This document shows, in pieces, positions 46,736 to 59,651 of a stretch of DNA of 64,000 nt. Each line of letters opens with the position of its first letter. The stretch's first letter is position 1. Source of the DNA: Aspidiotus rigidus (taxonomy: Eukaryota; Arthropoda; Insecta; Hemiptera; Diaspididae); the NCBI GenBank assembly GCA_035079385.1, contig JAVHKY010000030.1:744001-808000 (forward strand). Direction: 5' to 3'. A program made the translations under genes and the position numbers. A model generated the notes under the pieces. It did not search any database, had not been told where the DNA came from, and saw only the letters and a list, made by a program, of their open reading frames with translations.

Positions 46736-47460
46736 AGTGAACCAATCACAACACAGTATTGTAAAGCCAATAGGTTCACAGTATTATACTATAAAAACTC
46801 ATGTTCAAGGTCTCGTTCTTCAGTGGCGACACAACCGATGATGGGGTGACACCGGGAAGTACTCTTGTAAGCTGACTAATAAAGTAGAATTGTAAAATTG
46901 AGAATTTTTAAATATCTAATGCACTACTTACACTTTACCTCACTCAATACTGATGAGTTTCAATTTGTGAATTCATACGACCATATCTAACGAGAAGGGC
47001 CTCGTACTCTTGTATGCTGACTAATGAAGTAGAATTGTACAATAGAGAATTTTTAAATATCTAGTGCACTACTTATACCTTACCTCACACAATACTCATG
47101 AGTTTAAATTTTGTGAATTCATACGACCACCTCCAGCGCAACAAGAGGGGCCTCGTACTCTTGTAAGCTGACTAATAAAGTAGAATTGTACAATTGAGAA
47201 TTTTTAAATATCTAGTGTCCTACTTATACCTTATCTCACTCAATACTTATGAGTTTCGATTTGTGAATTCATACGACCATCTCTAAGAGAGGGGCTTCGT
47301 ACTCTTGTAAGCTGACTAATAATAAAGTAGAATCGTACAATTGAGAATTTTTAAATATCTAGTGCACTTATACCTTGTCTCACTCAATACTCATGAGTTT
47401 CAATTTGTGAACTCATAAGACCACCTCTAGCGCAATGAGAGGGGCCTTAGCTGATCTCTC
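46736..47460 (+). repeat. PLE-A tail plus tandem array of about 145-bp units
   Basis: The tail starts GTGAACCAATCACAACACAG, as after the endonuclease at 7336. TCTTGTAAGCTGACTAATAA, AGAATTTTTAAATATCTA and CTCAATACTCATGAGTTTC then repeat at about 46864, 47015, 47159 and 47305. It is a shorter unit than the 340-bp arrays but shares GTGCACTACTTACAC. It lies head-to-head with the RT piece. Confidence 0.8.
46831..46868 (+). ncRNA. hammerhead-ribozyme-like motif in PLE-A tail (most complete layout)
   Basis: ACAA (46831-46834), CCGATGA (CUGAUGA with one change), GGGGTGACACC, GGGAAGTACTC with AGTACT palindrome (46858-46863), C at the cleavage position, then TTGT (46865-46868) which pairs with ACAA as a 4-bp stem I. 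Two core changes (T4 to C; GAAA to GGAA) probably inactivate it. Confidence 0.5.
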
Positions 47461-48741
47461 ACCGTGAGATTATGGCCGAAACGACGTCTGGGGGCAACGG
47501 TACCAGAATAATCGTAGCACATATGATTCAGCTCGTTTCCAGACCAATAGTCGACATGGAAGGAGATTCAGTATGCCACCAAACCCCCAGGAATTACAGA
47601 GGAAGTGGTGTGGGTACAAACGAGATACGAACCACGCCCTCTAGAAGGGAGAACTCAGTAATATAAATCGAGAATCCTTAGGATTTCCCCATGAGTCGAC
47701 CATAAGGCGAGTTCTTCTAGATCATACGTTTGATATTTGTTTTTGAAGGGCAAGAGTCGCGCACTTACAATTTTTAGGCCTTGATCCCACGGATATTCAA
47801 TTTCAATCTCATCACATCAGGGTATCATAGAGCATATTTCCTGGAAAAGACTTCTTTAGCTCATCATCCATTTCCTCTCACGGCCACTCCTGAATTGCCA
47901 CTCACACTCTCTTTCGACAACACGCGTCATCAGTACTCACAGATAAGTCTTGCCTCGTTTTCACGTTTCAAACCCTGGAACTTCAATCATCAATACTATG
48001 GAAAACATATCGTCATCATAGACTCTCTCGCCCACCTCTACTCAATATATGCAGCTGAGGATGTTTGTCAATTCCACACACATTCTTATGGCAAACGAAA
48101 TCCAATTTTTCATCGAAACGTGTATACTCTTCCTCAACCGGTTCAACGCAACGTCGTCTTCGGATTTACGAGTTCAAACTTAACTTTCGGTACGTGTTTC
48201 CTCGCTCAAATGGAACGCTGACGCGCCAGAAATTCGTTACACGTCCTCCTATGAAATTTTCTGGTAGCTTAACACCATTACACGCATTCACTTACTGTTT
48301 TACCGTAATCTGAGAAGAATTGTAGGTACGTTACTTCGAAGGTTTCCTCTTCTAAAACTAATTTATTATTCGTTTCATGCGCGAGAACAAGCTAGAAACG
48401 GAAGAGAGCGAGAGAAAAAAAAAAACCATTTTCGTCATATTTACACTGATAGTAATTTTTGTAAATCACAAAAACATGTTTATACATATCATTCGATGTT
48501 AATCAGTTATCCTGATGTACAATGTATAGAAACGCACGCACCAGTAAAACGTCGTCAAACCCACAAAGTCGATAAAATACGCGTATAATTAGCGTCGCGC
48601 GCGGCTCGCGTTTTTCGCGCTTCTGTTCCGCTACTTAGGCAGCATAAATCTTATATCTTTTTAGAAGAGCGGTAGTATTTATGTACATATTACTTTTTTT
48701 ATGTTCTTGTCGTCCGTATCAGTCGAATAAACAGCACTTAC
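47461..48741. other. unique intronic sequence next to the 48742 exon
   Basis: No gene recognised. A CpG-rich patch (GCGTCGCGCGCGGCTCGCG) lies at about 48590-48612. Confidence 0.45.
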
Positions 48742-48910
48742 CTGAATTACTATTATTGCTGTTTTCCGCATTTAAATTGGGCGACAGTCTTGAAGGAGTG
48801 ATGGTTACGCTCGGACTAACTTCGGCTGAACTGCTGCTATTGTTCAACTTGAGTTGCTCTTTCATCGAAGCCATGGCTAGAATTGCGGCCATATTATGTG
48901 GAAGCACCAT
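48742..48910 (-). CDS. castor: castor-like gene, internal coding exon (Ser/Asn-rich)
   Basis: A 169-nt exon on the minus strand. The acceptor is TTTTTCTGTTACAG (AG at 48912-48911) and the donor is CAG/GTAAGT (GT at 48741-48740). It starts in phase 0 with an ATG codon and ends in phase 1. The peptide begins MVLPHNMAAILAMASMKEQL and continues into a low-complexity Ser/Asn stretch (KLNNSSSSAEVSPSV, then NLNAENSNNSNSG). I do not recognise a domain; a short helix then a polar disordered linker is typical of the region before the fingers in this family. Its assignment to castor rests on strand, splice signals and phases that fit both neighbours, not on recognised homology. The exon could also hold an internal start. 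CpG-rich sequence lies just downstream in the intron (about 48590-48640). Confidence 0.72.
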
Positions 48911-48912
48911 CT

Positions 48913-50450
48913 GTAACAGAAAAATAACCCAAGATTCAATACGATGCTCATCTTTTCGAGCTTTTGAGCCCTTAACTGGTACTTCTGTCGCCACCTAATC
49001 CACTACCAGAGCGTGTGAAATACCCGTCCCACTGATGATCGTCGATCTAGACGAAAAGCAGACATACTCCGAGACTCTCTATTTATTTACAAAACTAAAT
49101 AGCACGACGAAAGAGCATTTCCATACATGTGGGGGACAAGTGCATACCTCTTTCGAGTATTTATATAAGTTATATACGAAGAATGAGTGTGACAGACGAG
49201 CGCGAGAGAGACTCTTTAGGCACTAAACGCACGCTTCCACGAATACATGAATAAAATCCAGTTTCAAAAAAATTACATTAAAACGTACACACAATACACA
49301 CAAAATATCTACGAAAAACCTTAAAGAACTTTACAATGGATGGTTAAAAAAAAAAAAAAAAACTCGAGAAATGTTTGCTTTTCAGCATTAGTACGAAGTA
49401 TTTTACGCATCGTACGCAAGTAACTTTGTGTCGTCTGATGTGTCGGACGAAGTCGAAAAGAGAAAATAAATAATACTGAGGTAAACACGCACTAAGACCG
49501 AAGAGAACTTCTCAAAAACGTGTATTATAGGCAAAAGCTATTTTTGTAAAAATTTACGCTCTCAATGGATAGCGAGGCTGTTCCCTTGATACGTTTTTAT
49601 ATTTCACCATCTTAGACGAAGCACCACCATTCCACAAATTCCTGAGCAAGATACTCGCACTAATACTGCAACAATGGGAAGATTCTCACATGTAAAGTCG
49701 ATTTTCAATTAAAAACCTTCTTACGCGCGAAATTGTCATGGGATAGTTCACTGGTCACTTTTCCAACCTCAACTCTTTTCACTCCAACATCAGAGACTTT
49801 TTTTTGGAAATTTCGGCCTTCCTATTGTAGTGATTGGGTTTCTTTGTTGAAGAACTTTCGACACAATTTTATTTTTTGAGAAAAGGTGACTCACTGAATA
49901 TTTTGGGTAACGTTCCTTATTTGAAAAATGTTCAAAGTGGAAATCTACGAAGGCGAGAGGCGACCATACGGGGGAGGAGGAGGGGATCTTCGGTTGTGGT
50001 CAACATTGGGACCCAAAATCGACCTTGGTTTGGAGTTGACATGGTTTACCGAGATTGAAGAAGAAGACAATCGATCAAACTATCCTAAAAAGGGCAGGAG
50101 GGGGAAGGTAATTCTAGCCTATAGTTACGGGCTTGAAAAAAAAAAAAAAAATGAAAAGAGTAATGACGTCATATCCATTATGAAAGTCGAGACCTGATCC
50201 TTATTTTTTAAACAGTGCAGAAACGAAAGCATATGAACAAACCTATCTGGTTTAGACATGTATGACGTCGGCCAGTAGTCAGATAAGGAAAAAAAGGAAG
50301 TTCACGAAAATTATTAGTGTGACACGCGAGGAAAGTGACGAGGAACAAGAGAAAACTTACAAATATAAATATTACGACTAGATTAAAACCTTACGGTACA
50401 TTCGAGACTCTACGGTATGCTCCCTCCGCCGCGAGTTTGATCACTTCTTA
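48913..50450. other. unique intronic sequence
   Basis: No gene recognised. A-runs near 49346-49361 and 50137-50150, and TGACGTCA at 50164-50171. Confidence 0.45.
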
Positions 50451-50517
50451 CGTGATGTGAATGAAAAGTGTCGTGATGTGAATGAAAAAAGTCGTGATGT
50501 GAATGAAAAGTGTCGTA
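50451..50517 (+). repeat. 21-bp minisatellite, three copies
   Basis: CGTGATGTGAATGAAAAGTGT starts at 50451, 50472 and 50493 with one or two base changes. Confidence 0.8.
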
Positions 50518-50749
50518 AATTTGAGATGAATTAGGAAATTATCCTCCTTAATGAATGAAAATGTTGATGTGGCTAAGGAAGGGGATACTGACAGTGTTGT
50601 CATTCAGAAATTCCATCCCCCCTCATAAATAATAGTTAGGTAGTATTTAGTAGCGATGAACTCCCAAACTGTGTCGGCCTTGTTCGCAATAAGGATGAAC
50701 ACAGGCTCAAGGACACTAGATAGAAGTCGCAACGTTTCTGAATTATCAA

Positions 50750-51570
50750 AACTCGTTTTGAGTGTGATGAGGTGTAAGTAGTGCACTGCAAATTGAGAAT
50801 ATTTCATGTGTACAATTCTTTTTAATTAGTTACTTATTTTACAGAAGCACTTTCGGGTGTTACCCCATCATTAGTTGTATCGCTACTGAAGAACCAGATC
50901 TCAAAAATTGCTTCTCGTATTATTAACACTATGGTATAATTGATTACAACAATGCTGCGTCGTGATTTGTTCACTTTCCTACTCATATGCGGTGTTTCTA
51001 TTAGCTATCAGGTGTGCAGTCACCTTATTGGTCAGTCCTGTTCCCACTCTCTGCGGTCTATCATCAAGCTGAATAACTTTTCGCCGTCAAACTTGATTAC
51101 ATTGTTCAAAATGCTAGCTTTTCTCGTCTTTGCCTCAGCAATCTCCATCTAGGCCACAGTTTTCTTCTCTTCACACGGTTTTTTCTACTTGTATGATTTT
51201 AAATGTGCTGTTTTTCATTCCAGTATTTTTCAAACAGTGACTTGCCATCTTGCTGCTTCGGGTACCTTACACCCCTCAAACAATGTAGACGCCTGAGATT
51301 GTAGACTCTGCTCAAGTTTCCCTTGTCCTTTTTATCCGTCTGGTCGTCGCTCTTTCTCTTCACCATGGTAAGATTGTTATGGATGCCTACATTCATCATC
51401 ATAATTACTCAACAGCGTTACCATCTTGTTCTTCTGCTTTCCAAAGTATGGTCCTGATTTGGAGGACTTCCTCATAGTGCTGTCATGGGTTCTCTGTTTT
51501 GCTACCATTTTCTCAATGGCTCTTTCAACCACGTCTCTAGGGTAGAGCGAACGTCTTCCAAAAAGATTGA
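50750..51570 (-). pseudogene. PLE-A remnant, leftward, from upstream segment to tail
   Basis: Minus-strand order: a segment at 51560-51440 like that at 1540-1640; then QQDGKSLFEKYWNEKQH (endonuclease middle, compare DGKSLFGKHCNEEHH at 18.3 kb) near 51270-51200; a Lys/Arg tail (MEIAEAKTRKASIL, near 51150-51105); the tail with a ribozyme-like core; and GTGCACTACTTACACCTCAT near 50770. The GIY-YIG signature itself is lost. Confidence 0.6.
50845..50882 (-). ncRNA. hammerhead-ribozyme-like motif in PLE-A tail (decayed)
   Basis: Minus strand: ACAA, CTAATGA (G5 to A), stem II GGGT-AAC-ACCC, GAAA, then AGTGCTTC, a damaged version of the AGTACTC palindrome and cleavage site. Confidence 0.4.
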
Positions 51571-54330
51571 AGAATGTGAAAGATTTTGAGTTTCTTGATC
51601 GAGAGTAGTCATCGATTTACAAGCACTTCTGATCGTGGCTCTTCAAAGGTGTTCCTTTGTTGCCCTTCTTTCTCTTCTACAGAAAATTCTGAGTCTTTGT
51701 CAAGTATTTATCAATAGTCAATATCATCTTCAGGTTCTTAAAATCTTACATAATCTCGCAAAAAACAACTTTCGAATTTTATTTTTAAAGTAGAGAAAAT
51801 ACCAGGAAAAATTCTTCTAGGATGAGGAATTTTTGTACATGCAATTCATCGATCTCTTCTTTGATTGTATTATAACAGGGTCATGCTAGCTCGGCCGGAT
51901 GACTGGAGATCAGGCCGGCACGCAAAGGTTTTATGGTTCCCCCGGCCTAAAAAATGTGAGTCAGGACGACATTGGTTGTAAAAATAAAGCGAATTTGACC
52001 ACTATTGTACTCTTATGTTTCTAGCAATGCGATTTGGAGTGGGGTGTGAATTATTTACTTTCTAACCGCTGCACAAATTATTCCAACTTTCAATCTTCTA
52101 TTTCTCAAGGTATGAAAGAACTTTTTCTGTTTTCTGATTTTCCTTTATTTCTCCGTTGTATAGGATGTGTTATAGTCTCATTCCGATGATGACGAGTTCA
52201 TGCTCAGACTCGCGTCATACCTGCATAAATGCAGTACAATTAAAGAATGTTGATGGGTTCACACACACACACACACACACGTGCATGATGGTAGGAAGAA
52301 AAAGATTAGAAACCACGAAACGAGCGCAAATACGGTATGATCACCACGTATCAGATTAAAATAATATGGAATTTCGTTTCTTCAGGAAAGGCGGGAAAAA
52401 ATATTCTCGAACCAACCGGTAATCATAATGAACGGCGAAGTTACCTCGATGCCGAAACTCAATAATAAAGACGGCAATCATATAATATTAACGACATCGG
52501 TTTCTATTGTGTGCAAATTAAGACGTCTCTCTTCGCTATCAGGTTCGCCTTAGCCATTCCCGTAGAAAGTTCACAAAACCTACTTCGCGACCGTTTCCAT
52601 TCCTTCTTCTTCTTCTTTATTTTAATTCTCGCTTCCTCTTCTAGATATAAGAGTGTGGATGGTTGCATTTTGTCAACGTTCGTATTCCCCCCATCTTGCG
52701 CGCCGAACGTTTATTAAATTGTCAAATGTAAGCTTGTCGCGAAAGAGAGAGAGGGGAAAGGGGGAAACTTTTTCATTCGGCGAGTGCAATATGGGTGTGC
52801 TAGAAGTAATATTGTACACGATGCTTCGAAAACATTTTATTATTATAGAAAGAAGGACAGACGGAAAGAGAGGCAAATATGTAGACGGAGACAATATCGG
52901 ATATAAGCCCGCGCTCTCCGCGCATATATCAAACGTACCCATTTTCTTCAAACTGAATTCCTAACTGTTCGTTTGTTATCTGAATATTAATCGATGTCAC
53001 TTCAAATGAATCTCAATGTACTTCTACTCGCCATATCCCATTTATCTTTCGCTCTCGCTCGCTCTTCCTTCTTTCTGGCATTCGGTTATAATAATACCAA
53101 TAACTTATAACACACGAATGCTTTGTGACACATTTCGTTTTCCATGTATTCGAAAGTCCGCGAGATTCCGGAATGCGGGAGTCATCGAAAATATTGACGT
53201 GGCGATTGATGACCAAATAGTTAGAAATGTAAGAAACAATAAAAGGGGTAAAATGTGGATGAATTCTCGTGACGTCGCGTCGTTTACTTGAAATAATAAT
53301 ATTTGCTGTAGAGCGGTAAAATCCAGAATTATTTTAAAGTGACCTATTTCTGTTATGGTTATAGACACACGTCTTCTAAGGCGTTCGTATCTTTGTACAC
53401 AATCCGGTTTTCGATTTACAGCTCTTGTAAGATTACCTGTAGAATTAAAAATTAACGCGTCGGCGATAATTGGCCTACGTATTTGAAAATTCGCTGTTGT
53501 GCGTACTCTCCGATCGAGAGTCATAAAACCATCCGCGCACGGCGGCGGTAACTCGAGTCTTTTAGGTGAGTGCATATTGTAGCCGTCCCGTCGGCCATCA
53601 AACATTTTATTCTTCCACGAAATAGGATACAATATAATAAGAGAATTTTGTGAAAAAATAAAAAGCTCCAATTCGTTACAGATTTTACCGTCAGCCTTAG
53701 TTTCCTTCTTATCGACCTTTTTGATCTTTCTTCTCTGGTTCGAAGTACAAAACAGGTGATATGAATTTCTCAATCGAGCACAATCACCGAAGCTCTAATT
53801 TACACCTCGCGCAATCCTCAGTTCTCACAACTAACATGTACTTCCAAACACTTGTGAAGTTTTTTTTCGTGAATTTGGTTACGCAGAGGAAGGAATCGCC
53901 CAAAAATTTCCCTAAAATTTTTTTGAGGGGTCATTTGAGAGTATAAAAAATGAGGAAATCTGATGTTCACTACGGAGCAGAAGTACTGGTTGAAGTGTTC
54001 CCGTCGTCTGTACCAAATTTATTAAAATATCTACTTGACAAAACTTTCTGCACTGCAAAAAATAAGGACCTAGTTTTATGTCTCACATTGGATATGACGT
54101 CATTACTATTTAGATATCCCGCTTTTCTCAATTAATCCCGTCACAAAAAAACGAAGTTTCAACTCCGGGCTAACCAAATATGTACTTCAGGATGTCACCA
54201 TCATTACCTAGACATCGACTACAGGGCTCCAGCCACAAACGGATCCTTCGTTATACATCCAATTCTACGTCACAACCCTACCATATGTTACCATTACTCA
54301 CTTAAAATACGCTTACGTTAGTATAGAATA
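51571..54330. other. unique intronic sequence
   Basis: No gene recognised. A (CA)n microsatellite at about 52261-52280 and TGACGTCA at 54095-54102. A 222-codon minus-strand open stretch (53105-53773) has no domain I recognise. Confidence 0.45.
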
Positions 54331-54336
54331 CAGAAT

Positions 54337-56240
54337 AGCGAAAAAAAGAATACTCAAAAGGGAGAGTAAAAAACGCAAAAACCGCAGGAAAATTACACGT
54401 CGAGGGCTTTCGTTTAATGAACCATCTTCGGGACCGAAATGAAAGCAACTGACAAGACGGAGGAGAGAAACAGACAATTAAGATTGGCCAAACGAGAAGT
54501 CGCAGGGGGGGTTATGAACAGGTTGATCAAGCCATCTTCCGGAATGTACGAGTTTAGTACAGTAATACCATCAGTGTTGAGGTGATGAATTATCTCTATG
54601 TGTTCGAGGTTATGGAGGAGCCTTTCCGATCCCTCACGTAAACTGTGGCCGCTGTTGATTAAAATATGATCAGCAAAAGCTGAGTCCCTTATTCCAAGAC
54701 TTCAAGTGCTCAGCTACTCTCACTTTCATCTGGCGGCTGGTCTCACTTTACAATCCTTGCATCCCATCTTATAAACACCACTCCTCTTATCAACGGCTAT
54801 AGGGTCCTTAAACCTCGCAAACAACCCTTTTAATAGTTGTAGGGTAGTAAAATGCTGGTCTGAAACCGAAGAGGCGGAGGGCCCGATCCAATTGGAAGAA
54901 GAACATCCCCAGGAGAGGGAGACTGATCCAACGCATACGACGATCAAGGATCGTGTCTCGGGGGAAGGGGGTGGTGGAAACAAGAATTCTCGTAGTAAGT
55001 TTCCTTCGACCATCACGCCAACGTCGACATTGTCGCCATTGACTCTGGCCAGGTGTTTTATTGTCAATAATTTTTTTTTTGAAGGCAGCCGGACTCAAGG
55101 GAATACGAGTCAGTCTGCAAACTAGGCTATTAAAAGCAGCTATCTTATGAGCAACAGGACAGAATGACGCTTCGTGGACTAAAACATCTTTCCTGTATAT
55201 TCCAGACTCATAGATACCATCCTTTACGGAGATCGATAAACCCAAAAAGTTAATGGAAGATCCTCCTATTTCCAAGGTAAATTTTATGGAAGGGTACCAA
55301 GAATTGAGATACCTCAGAAACTCACCAAGGAGATCGTGCATAGAACGTCATCAACGTACCAGTGCCAATAGTAAATATGATTAAGCCGAGGAAAAGACGT
55401 CAAGTTCAAACTTATAGACATGAATATTTCGGAGATGAGGGAGCCTAAAGTTGATCCAATAGGGATCCCTACTTCATCAGGGAACTCGAAAAATTTCCCT
55501 TCGAATTTACAATAGTTTGGAGACCAACAGATAAAACTAAGAGATCGAAAAGTTCTTGAAGTTCATGAGAGGAATGTTGGCCTTAACAAGTAGCTCATCC
55601 ATACGCTGGATGGTAGCAGCCTTAGGAATATTCGGGAACAGACCAACAACATTGAACGAGCAGGTGGTCGTGCCCGGGGGAAGTCTCACACCCCTCAGGA
55701 CGTCGGTCAAAGAGGCCGAGTTCGAGACCGAATGAGGAGATTCAAAATCAATGCAATGTTTGAACTATCGGTCCAGGAATTTAGCAAGGAAGTACGTACG
55801 AGAGGAAATCGGTATACTATTGTTATGCACTTTAGGCAACCCGTAAAGAGGTGGGGGTGTGGGATTAGGAACAAAGAGGGGTTTTTTCGTAGCTGGAGTT
55901 TTGGTAATAGCCTCACACTTGTTGATGACACTCCTAACTTCTTTAACATGCTCAGGGAATCTGAAGTTCTCACTCTCTTTAGCACCACATGTGCTAGAGC
56001 ACTTCGTGGACCTTAAATGCATAGGTGGATCTCTCCACCACCACAACAGCGTTGCCCTTATCAGCCTTAGTTACGATTAAATCTCCCTCCTTAATTTTCC
56101 TCTTTACACTTTGGATCACTCCTCCCAATTCGTTACTCGTGCGAGGGATGGGGTTATTGCGGACTATTTCGGCACAGACTTTTTGGGTATTAAAACCAGG
56201 ACCAATTTTCATAGCAAGATCCGCAACAACATTCGCCAAA
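54337..56240 (-). pseudogene. PLE-B, longest copy: RT from N-terminus through YVDD, with damaged endonuclease
   Basis: Minus-strand order, in several frames: GDLIVTKADKGNAVVVVERS (N-terminal RT block, about 56090); PPLYGLPKVHNNSIPIS (about 55840); motif A region as in the 29.4 kb copy (about 55720-55580); HIYYWHWYVDDVL (YVDD box, about 55375-55338); a 1-nt frame change; then LLGEFLRYLNSWYPSIKFTL, INFLGLSISVKDG, FCPVAHKIAAFNSLVCRLTR; a linker; and endonuclease remnants (54770-54540) from which the YIG core has been deleted. C-terminal EDGLI and a tail follow. This is the only copy spanning most of the RT, but with frameshifts throughout. Confidence 0.8.
54400..54435 (-). ncRNA. hammerhead-ribozyme-like motif in PLE-B tail (decayed)
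   Basis: Minus strand: CCGAAGA (one change from CUGAAGA), a stem II region GGTTCATTAAAC with lost pairing, GAAA, then AGCCCTC in place of AGCGCTC. Confidence 0.4.
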
Positions 56241-56349
56241 TTTTCATCCTTCTTGAGGAAAGATGGACTAAATTTCTATCTGTTTTGTTGGTGGGGGGGG
56301 GGAGGGGGGAACCTCATCAGAAAACGGGCTTTTGTGACGTCATTTTTTT

Positions 56350-56560
56350 CGAAAAAATATTCTTGACGATGATGATGATAGGAAGGGGTCTTAAAAGATT
56401 TTCGATCAGCAAAGTGTATATGCTAGGAAGGGGACTTGAAAAAATTTCAACCTTGGAGCTAGAAGGAGGTCTTGTAAGAATTTCGGACTATTTTTATCGC
56501 TGGAACTTGGGAGGGTGGCGGACTTGGGCCATTTTTGAAATCTACCCCTCCATAGAATAA
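56350..56560. repeat. degenerate short repeat
   Basis: GGAAGGGG(A/T)CTT(A/G)AAA and GAAGGAGGTCTTGTAAGAAT belong to the 50-60-bp family seen at 43.75-44.16 kb. Confidence 0.4.
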
Positions 56561-59500
56561 GTTCCATGTCAAAATTTTGACTTCCTAGCTAGGAACTGTT
56601 CTATGACGTCATCAGATCGCAACTGGGAAGATAATCAGGTGTCAGTGTTAAATTTCACTTTCAAATCAAGTAAAATATGAAAGTTTAAACGGGTTTTAAT
56701 TTTTGAGAATTTTGGCAAAGTGGTCAATTTTTGGAACACTTTGGTCCATAACTCGGCTTAAAAAAGCCTTAGGAAGTTGGTTAGGGGCGCAAATTGAGGA
56801 TAAAATTGAACTACGAATTTCGATAAATTTTTTCCCCAAAAGTAAGAACATTTTTTCTCATTTTCATCCTCATTCCCTCTGACCGGTCACAATTTCTTGA
56901 CATCGAAAACAATTTATTACCAACTTTACAACTTCACAATCGATTATCAATTCGGCGGATCATTGTAGATTGTAGTACTGAAAACAGTAGGGTACAGATA
57001 ATCGCAGGAATTGGTGATTGTATCGGAAGTGAATGCAAAGGACAGGCGCAGAGGAGGGAGTGAGAAAAGCGGATACTCTCATGGGTAAGACACGAGAACG
57101 GTGGTGCGGGTATGTTGTCATTCTGGCAGAGGGAGAATGAGATGAACGTAGAAAAATATAAAAATAGATGAACGAGCTCGAATGATTTCTTCTTGACAGA
57201 TAATTATTTTCCATTTTCATAAATTCTTAAGTCCGAAAAGAAAAGCTCGTCGTAGAGGTTTGGAAAAATCTTTCCTGATTAAAATTTTTCATTCTTTTCG
57301 GCTATCAAGCGTTTCATTTCGTCGACGGTTCGAGATTGGAGTTCGAACGAGAGAAAATTGAAATATCTTTCAAAAAGTAAAAGAAATAGCATAAGGAAAT
57401 TTACGAAGAGGAACAGAAATCTGAGGGTATACGAAATTAGTAAGCTTTGATTTTTGTAATTTGTCCGGTAGAATCTGAACTTCTTGACCCGTTTGTTCTA
57501 TCAAAAGAGTCCGAAAGGTAAAAATATGGCTTCCCGTGTGCGAGATGAGACGCGGTTTTGTACGAATTAATAAAGCGCTTGAAAATACCGTTCGTTTTGA
57601 AAAAGCTCTCGTAAAAGGGTAACGTTGATTTCGGAATAATTAACAGCGCGTAACAGGGGCTTGGCGCGATACACGAAACAAGACAATGCTCGTATTGGGT
57701 TGCCAAAGCTACACGATCGGGGGCGCTGCCCTTACCTCCTTTCTCGTATGGCCATTCGTTTTTTTTTTTTCTTTCTTTCTGAAAAATATTCAACAAGTCG
57801 TGCATTTACACAGTACAGTACCACGCACAGCTGTTGCACACCAAACATTAACTCATCGGGTGTATCCCCCTTTTATTTTACACATCGATACGTAATACGT
57901 CGCACGGATATCCCTATTCCATAAATACGCCGGTATAAATAATAATATAGGATGAGAATTTTTCTCGTAAATTCTAAATTTATCGTATATGTACACATTT
58001 TGTTAGTTTAGTTGTCGCTTATATTCCTCTCTCCTCTCCTCGTCGACCTGTTAGGAATTCCAATTTCGACGTTATCGTCTAGAAAATTTATGCCTAATCA
58101 TGTCAGTGAAAAAAAAAAAACGAGATACGCGGGATTAGCAGAAAAAAAAATAAACAGAAAATATGAAATACAATATCGAAGCGTATATTCTACGTATACG
58201 AGGAAATCGCTATTTATTAATAGTTTTTCGACGTGCGCGAAAGTATTTTATTTCGGAGGGGTTGGAGGTGTCATCCTGTCTGCGCACAGTGAATTTTGAT
58301 AGCCCGCATCGCGGTAAAGAATAATGCAGATTGAGGCGGACGGAGGAAATTGTCCCACTCTCCAGACTCCATGCGAACCGACGAGTCGTCAATATTATCG
58401 TCTGGCGAATTTGTATAAAATTTCTCTTAATTTTCGACGCGGTAAATACGAGTGGCCGGTTCAGAAGTGGTCATCGTCGACCTGTTTTGGTGGTATTTTT
58501 ATGACGAAATCACTGACAGTTGAGTGGACGCGTCGGTAAGCAGCAGGTGTAATCGGAGACCACGACTCGCATCTCGTATTGCGGTCCAAGCCCAACCTTT
58601 TAGTAACGCCTTCGTTTAGTTTTTTTTTTTTTTTTTTCTCTCCTCTCAACAAATCTCGATTAACACACTCGCAGTCTATTAATTAAGAAAATTACTTTTG
58701 AAACGCGCTCTGTTTAAGCAAGTACGACGTATACAAGCTAGTTAATGTAGGTGGCACGAAATGTAGCGTATATTATCTGATTAATGAGTTCGTTTCCATG
58801 TCTTCAGATAGCGAATAAAAGTTCTAATAAAAGTGAGAAAGAAACAGCAATACATTGTATAAATAATGTGGAAAAAATGTATTCGCGGAACGTGATTAAT
58901 CGAAAATATTCAGTATGTGCGCGTACAAGTATATAGATGAGGATGTTGTGGTCAAGGTGGGCGTTCGATTTGTTGATGGTCGATTGATAAGGAAGTGTGC
59001 GGTGCGTTCGCTGTATTTTCGTGAAAGCTGTGCAAATACATCACCTTACGGTATGTATGGGCTGGGTAATGAATTCTGATACAATTTTGCATTGAACGAC
59101 GGGGACTCCGAGGCGAAAACTTGAAATACTATCCACCAAGAGGTTGATAGAAAGTAGAACCGTTTTAGAGTGACGTATCTGTGGTACACATCTTCATTCT
59201 ATCCGTCTGGTCCTAAGACAAACCTACGCATATTTTGGCCAAAGTTGAAGGCACGAGCTAAGATTTCAGAATTATCGCAAATTTTATCTTTTGTAAATAT
59301 TTTGTAGTAAGTTTTGACCTAGCAGTACCCACTATAACATGTATTTGAAACGGCGAGAGCAACGTTGTACAAAGCAACCGTGACGATTCGGGATATTTCT
59401 GGTACAATCATATAATAGGTAGTTTGAAAACCCGGAAGGAAAGGTGTAAGATACGCTGGGCACAGGTAGATGCGAATTCGTTGCAGTTTCGTCATTTGCC

Positions 59501-59651
59501 ATTGTATTTGATGCTGTTCACGATATCTCAATAGCTAATGAACATTAATACGTGTAAGAACAATTGATAGGGGAACGTGCGTACGCGGTCAACTGGTATC
59601 GGAAGGTGGTACTGGACAGGGTAGCATCGCAGTTTGGCAGGGGGTGGATTT
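56561..59651. other. unique intronic sequence
   Basis: No gene recognised. TGACGTCATCA at 56604 and a T-run at about 58620-58637. Confidence 0.45.

Larger units (their letters stand above)
226..48741 (-). other. castor intron, about 48.5 kb, repeat-rich
   Basis: This is the interval between the donor of the 48742-48910 exon (CAG/GTAAGT) and the acceptor at 226. Both sides are phase 1, so the two exons can splice directly, making a Gly codon across the junction. It alternates unique sequence with nested repeats, annotated separately. I saw no other exon in it with a conserved peptide, though short exons could be missed. Confidence 0.7.

Noticed and set aside
47781..48221. 146-codon open stretch on the plus strand
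   Set aside because: No motif, no splice signals of note; opposite strand to castor.
53105..53773. 222-codon open stretch on the minus strand
   Set aside because: No recognisable motif, odd composition, and no conserved neighbours; treated as chance.
56111..56560. 149-codon open stretch on the plus strand
   Set aside because: Antisense to the PLE-B N-terminal region, then runs into a G-run and short repeats.
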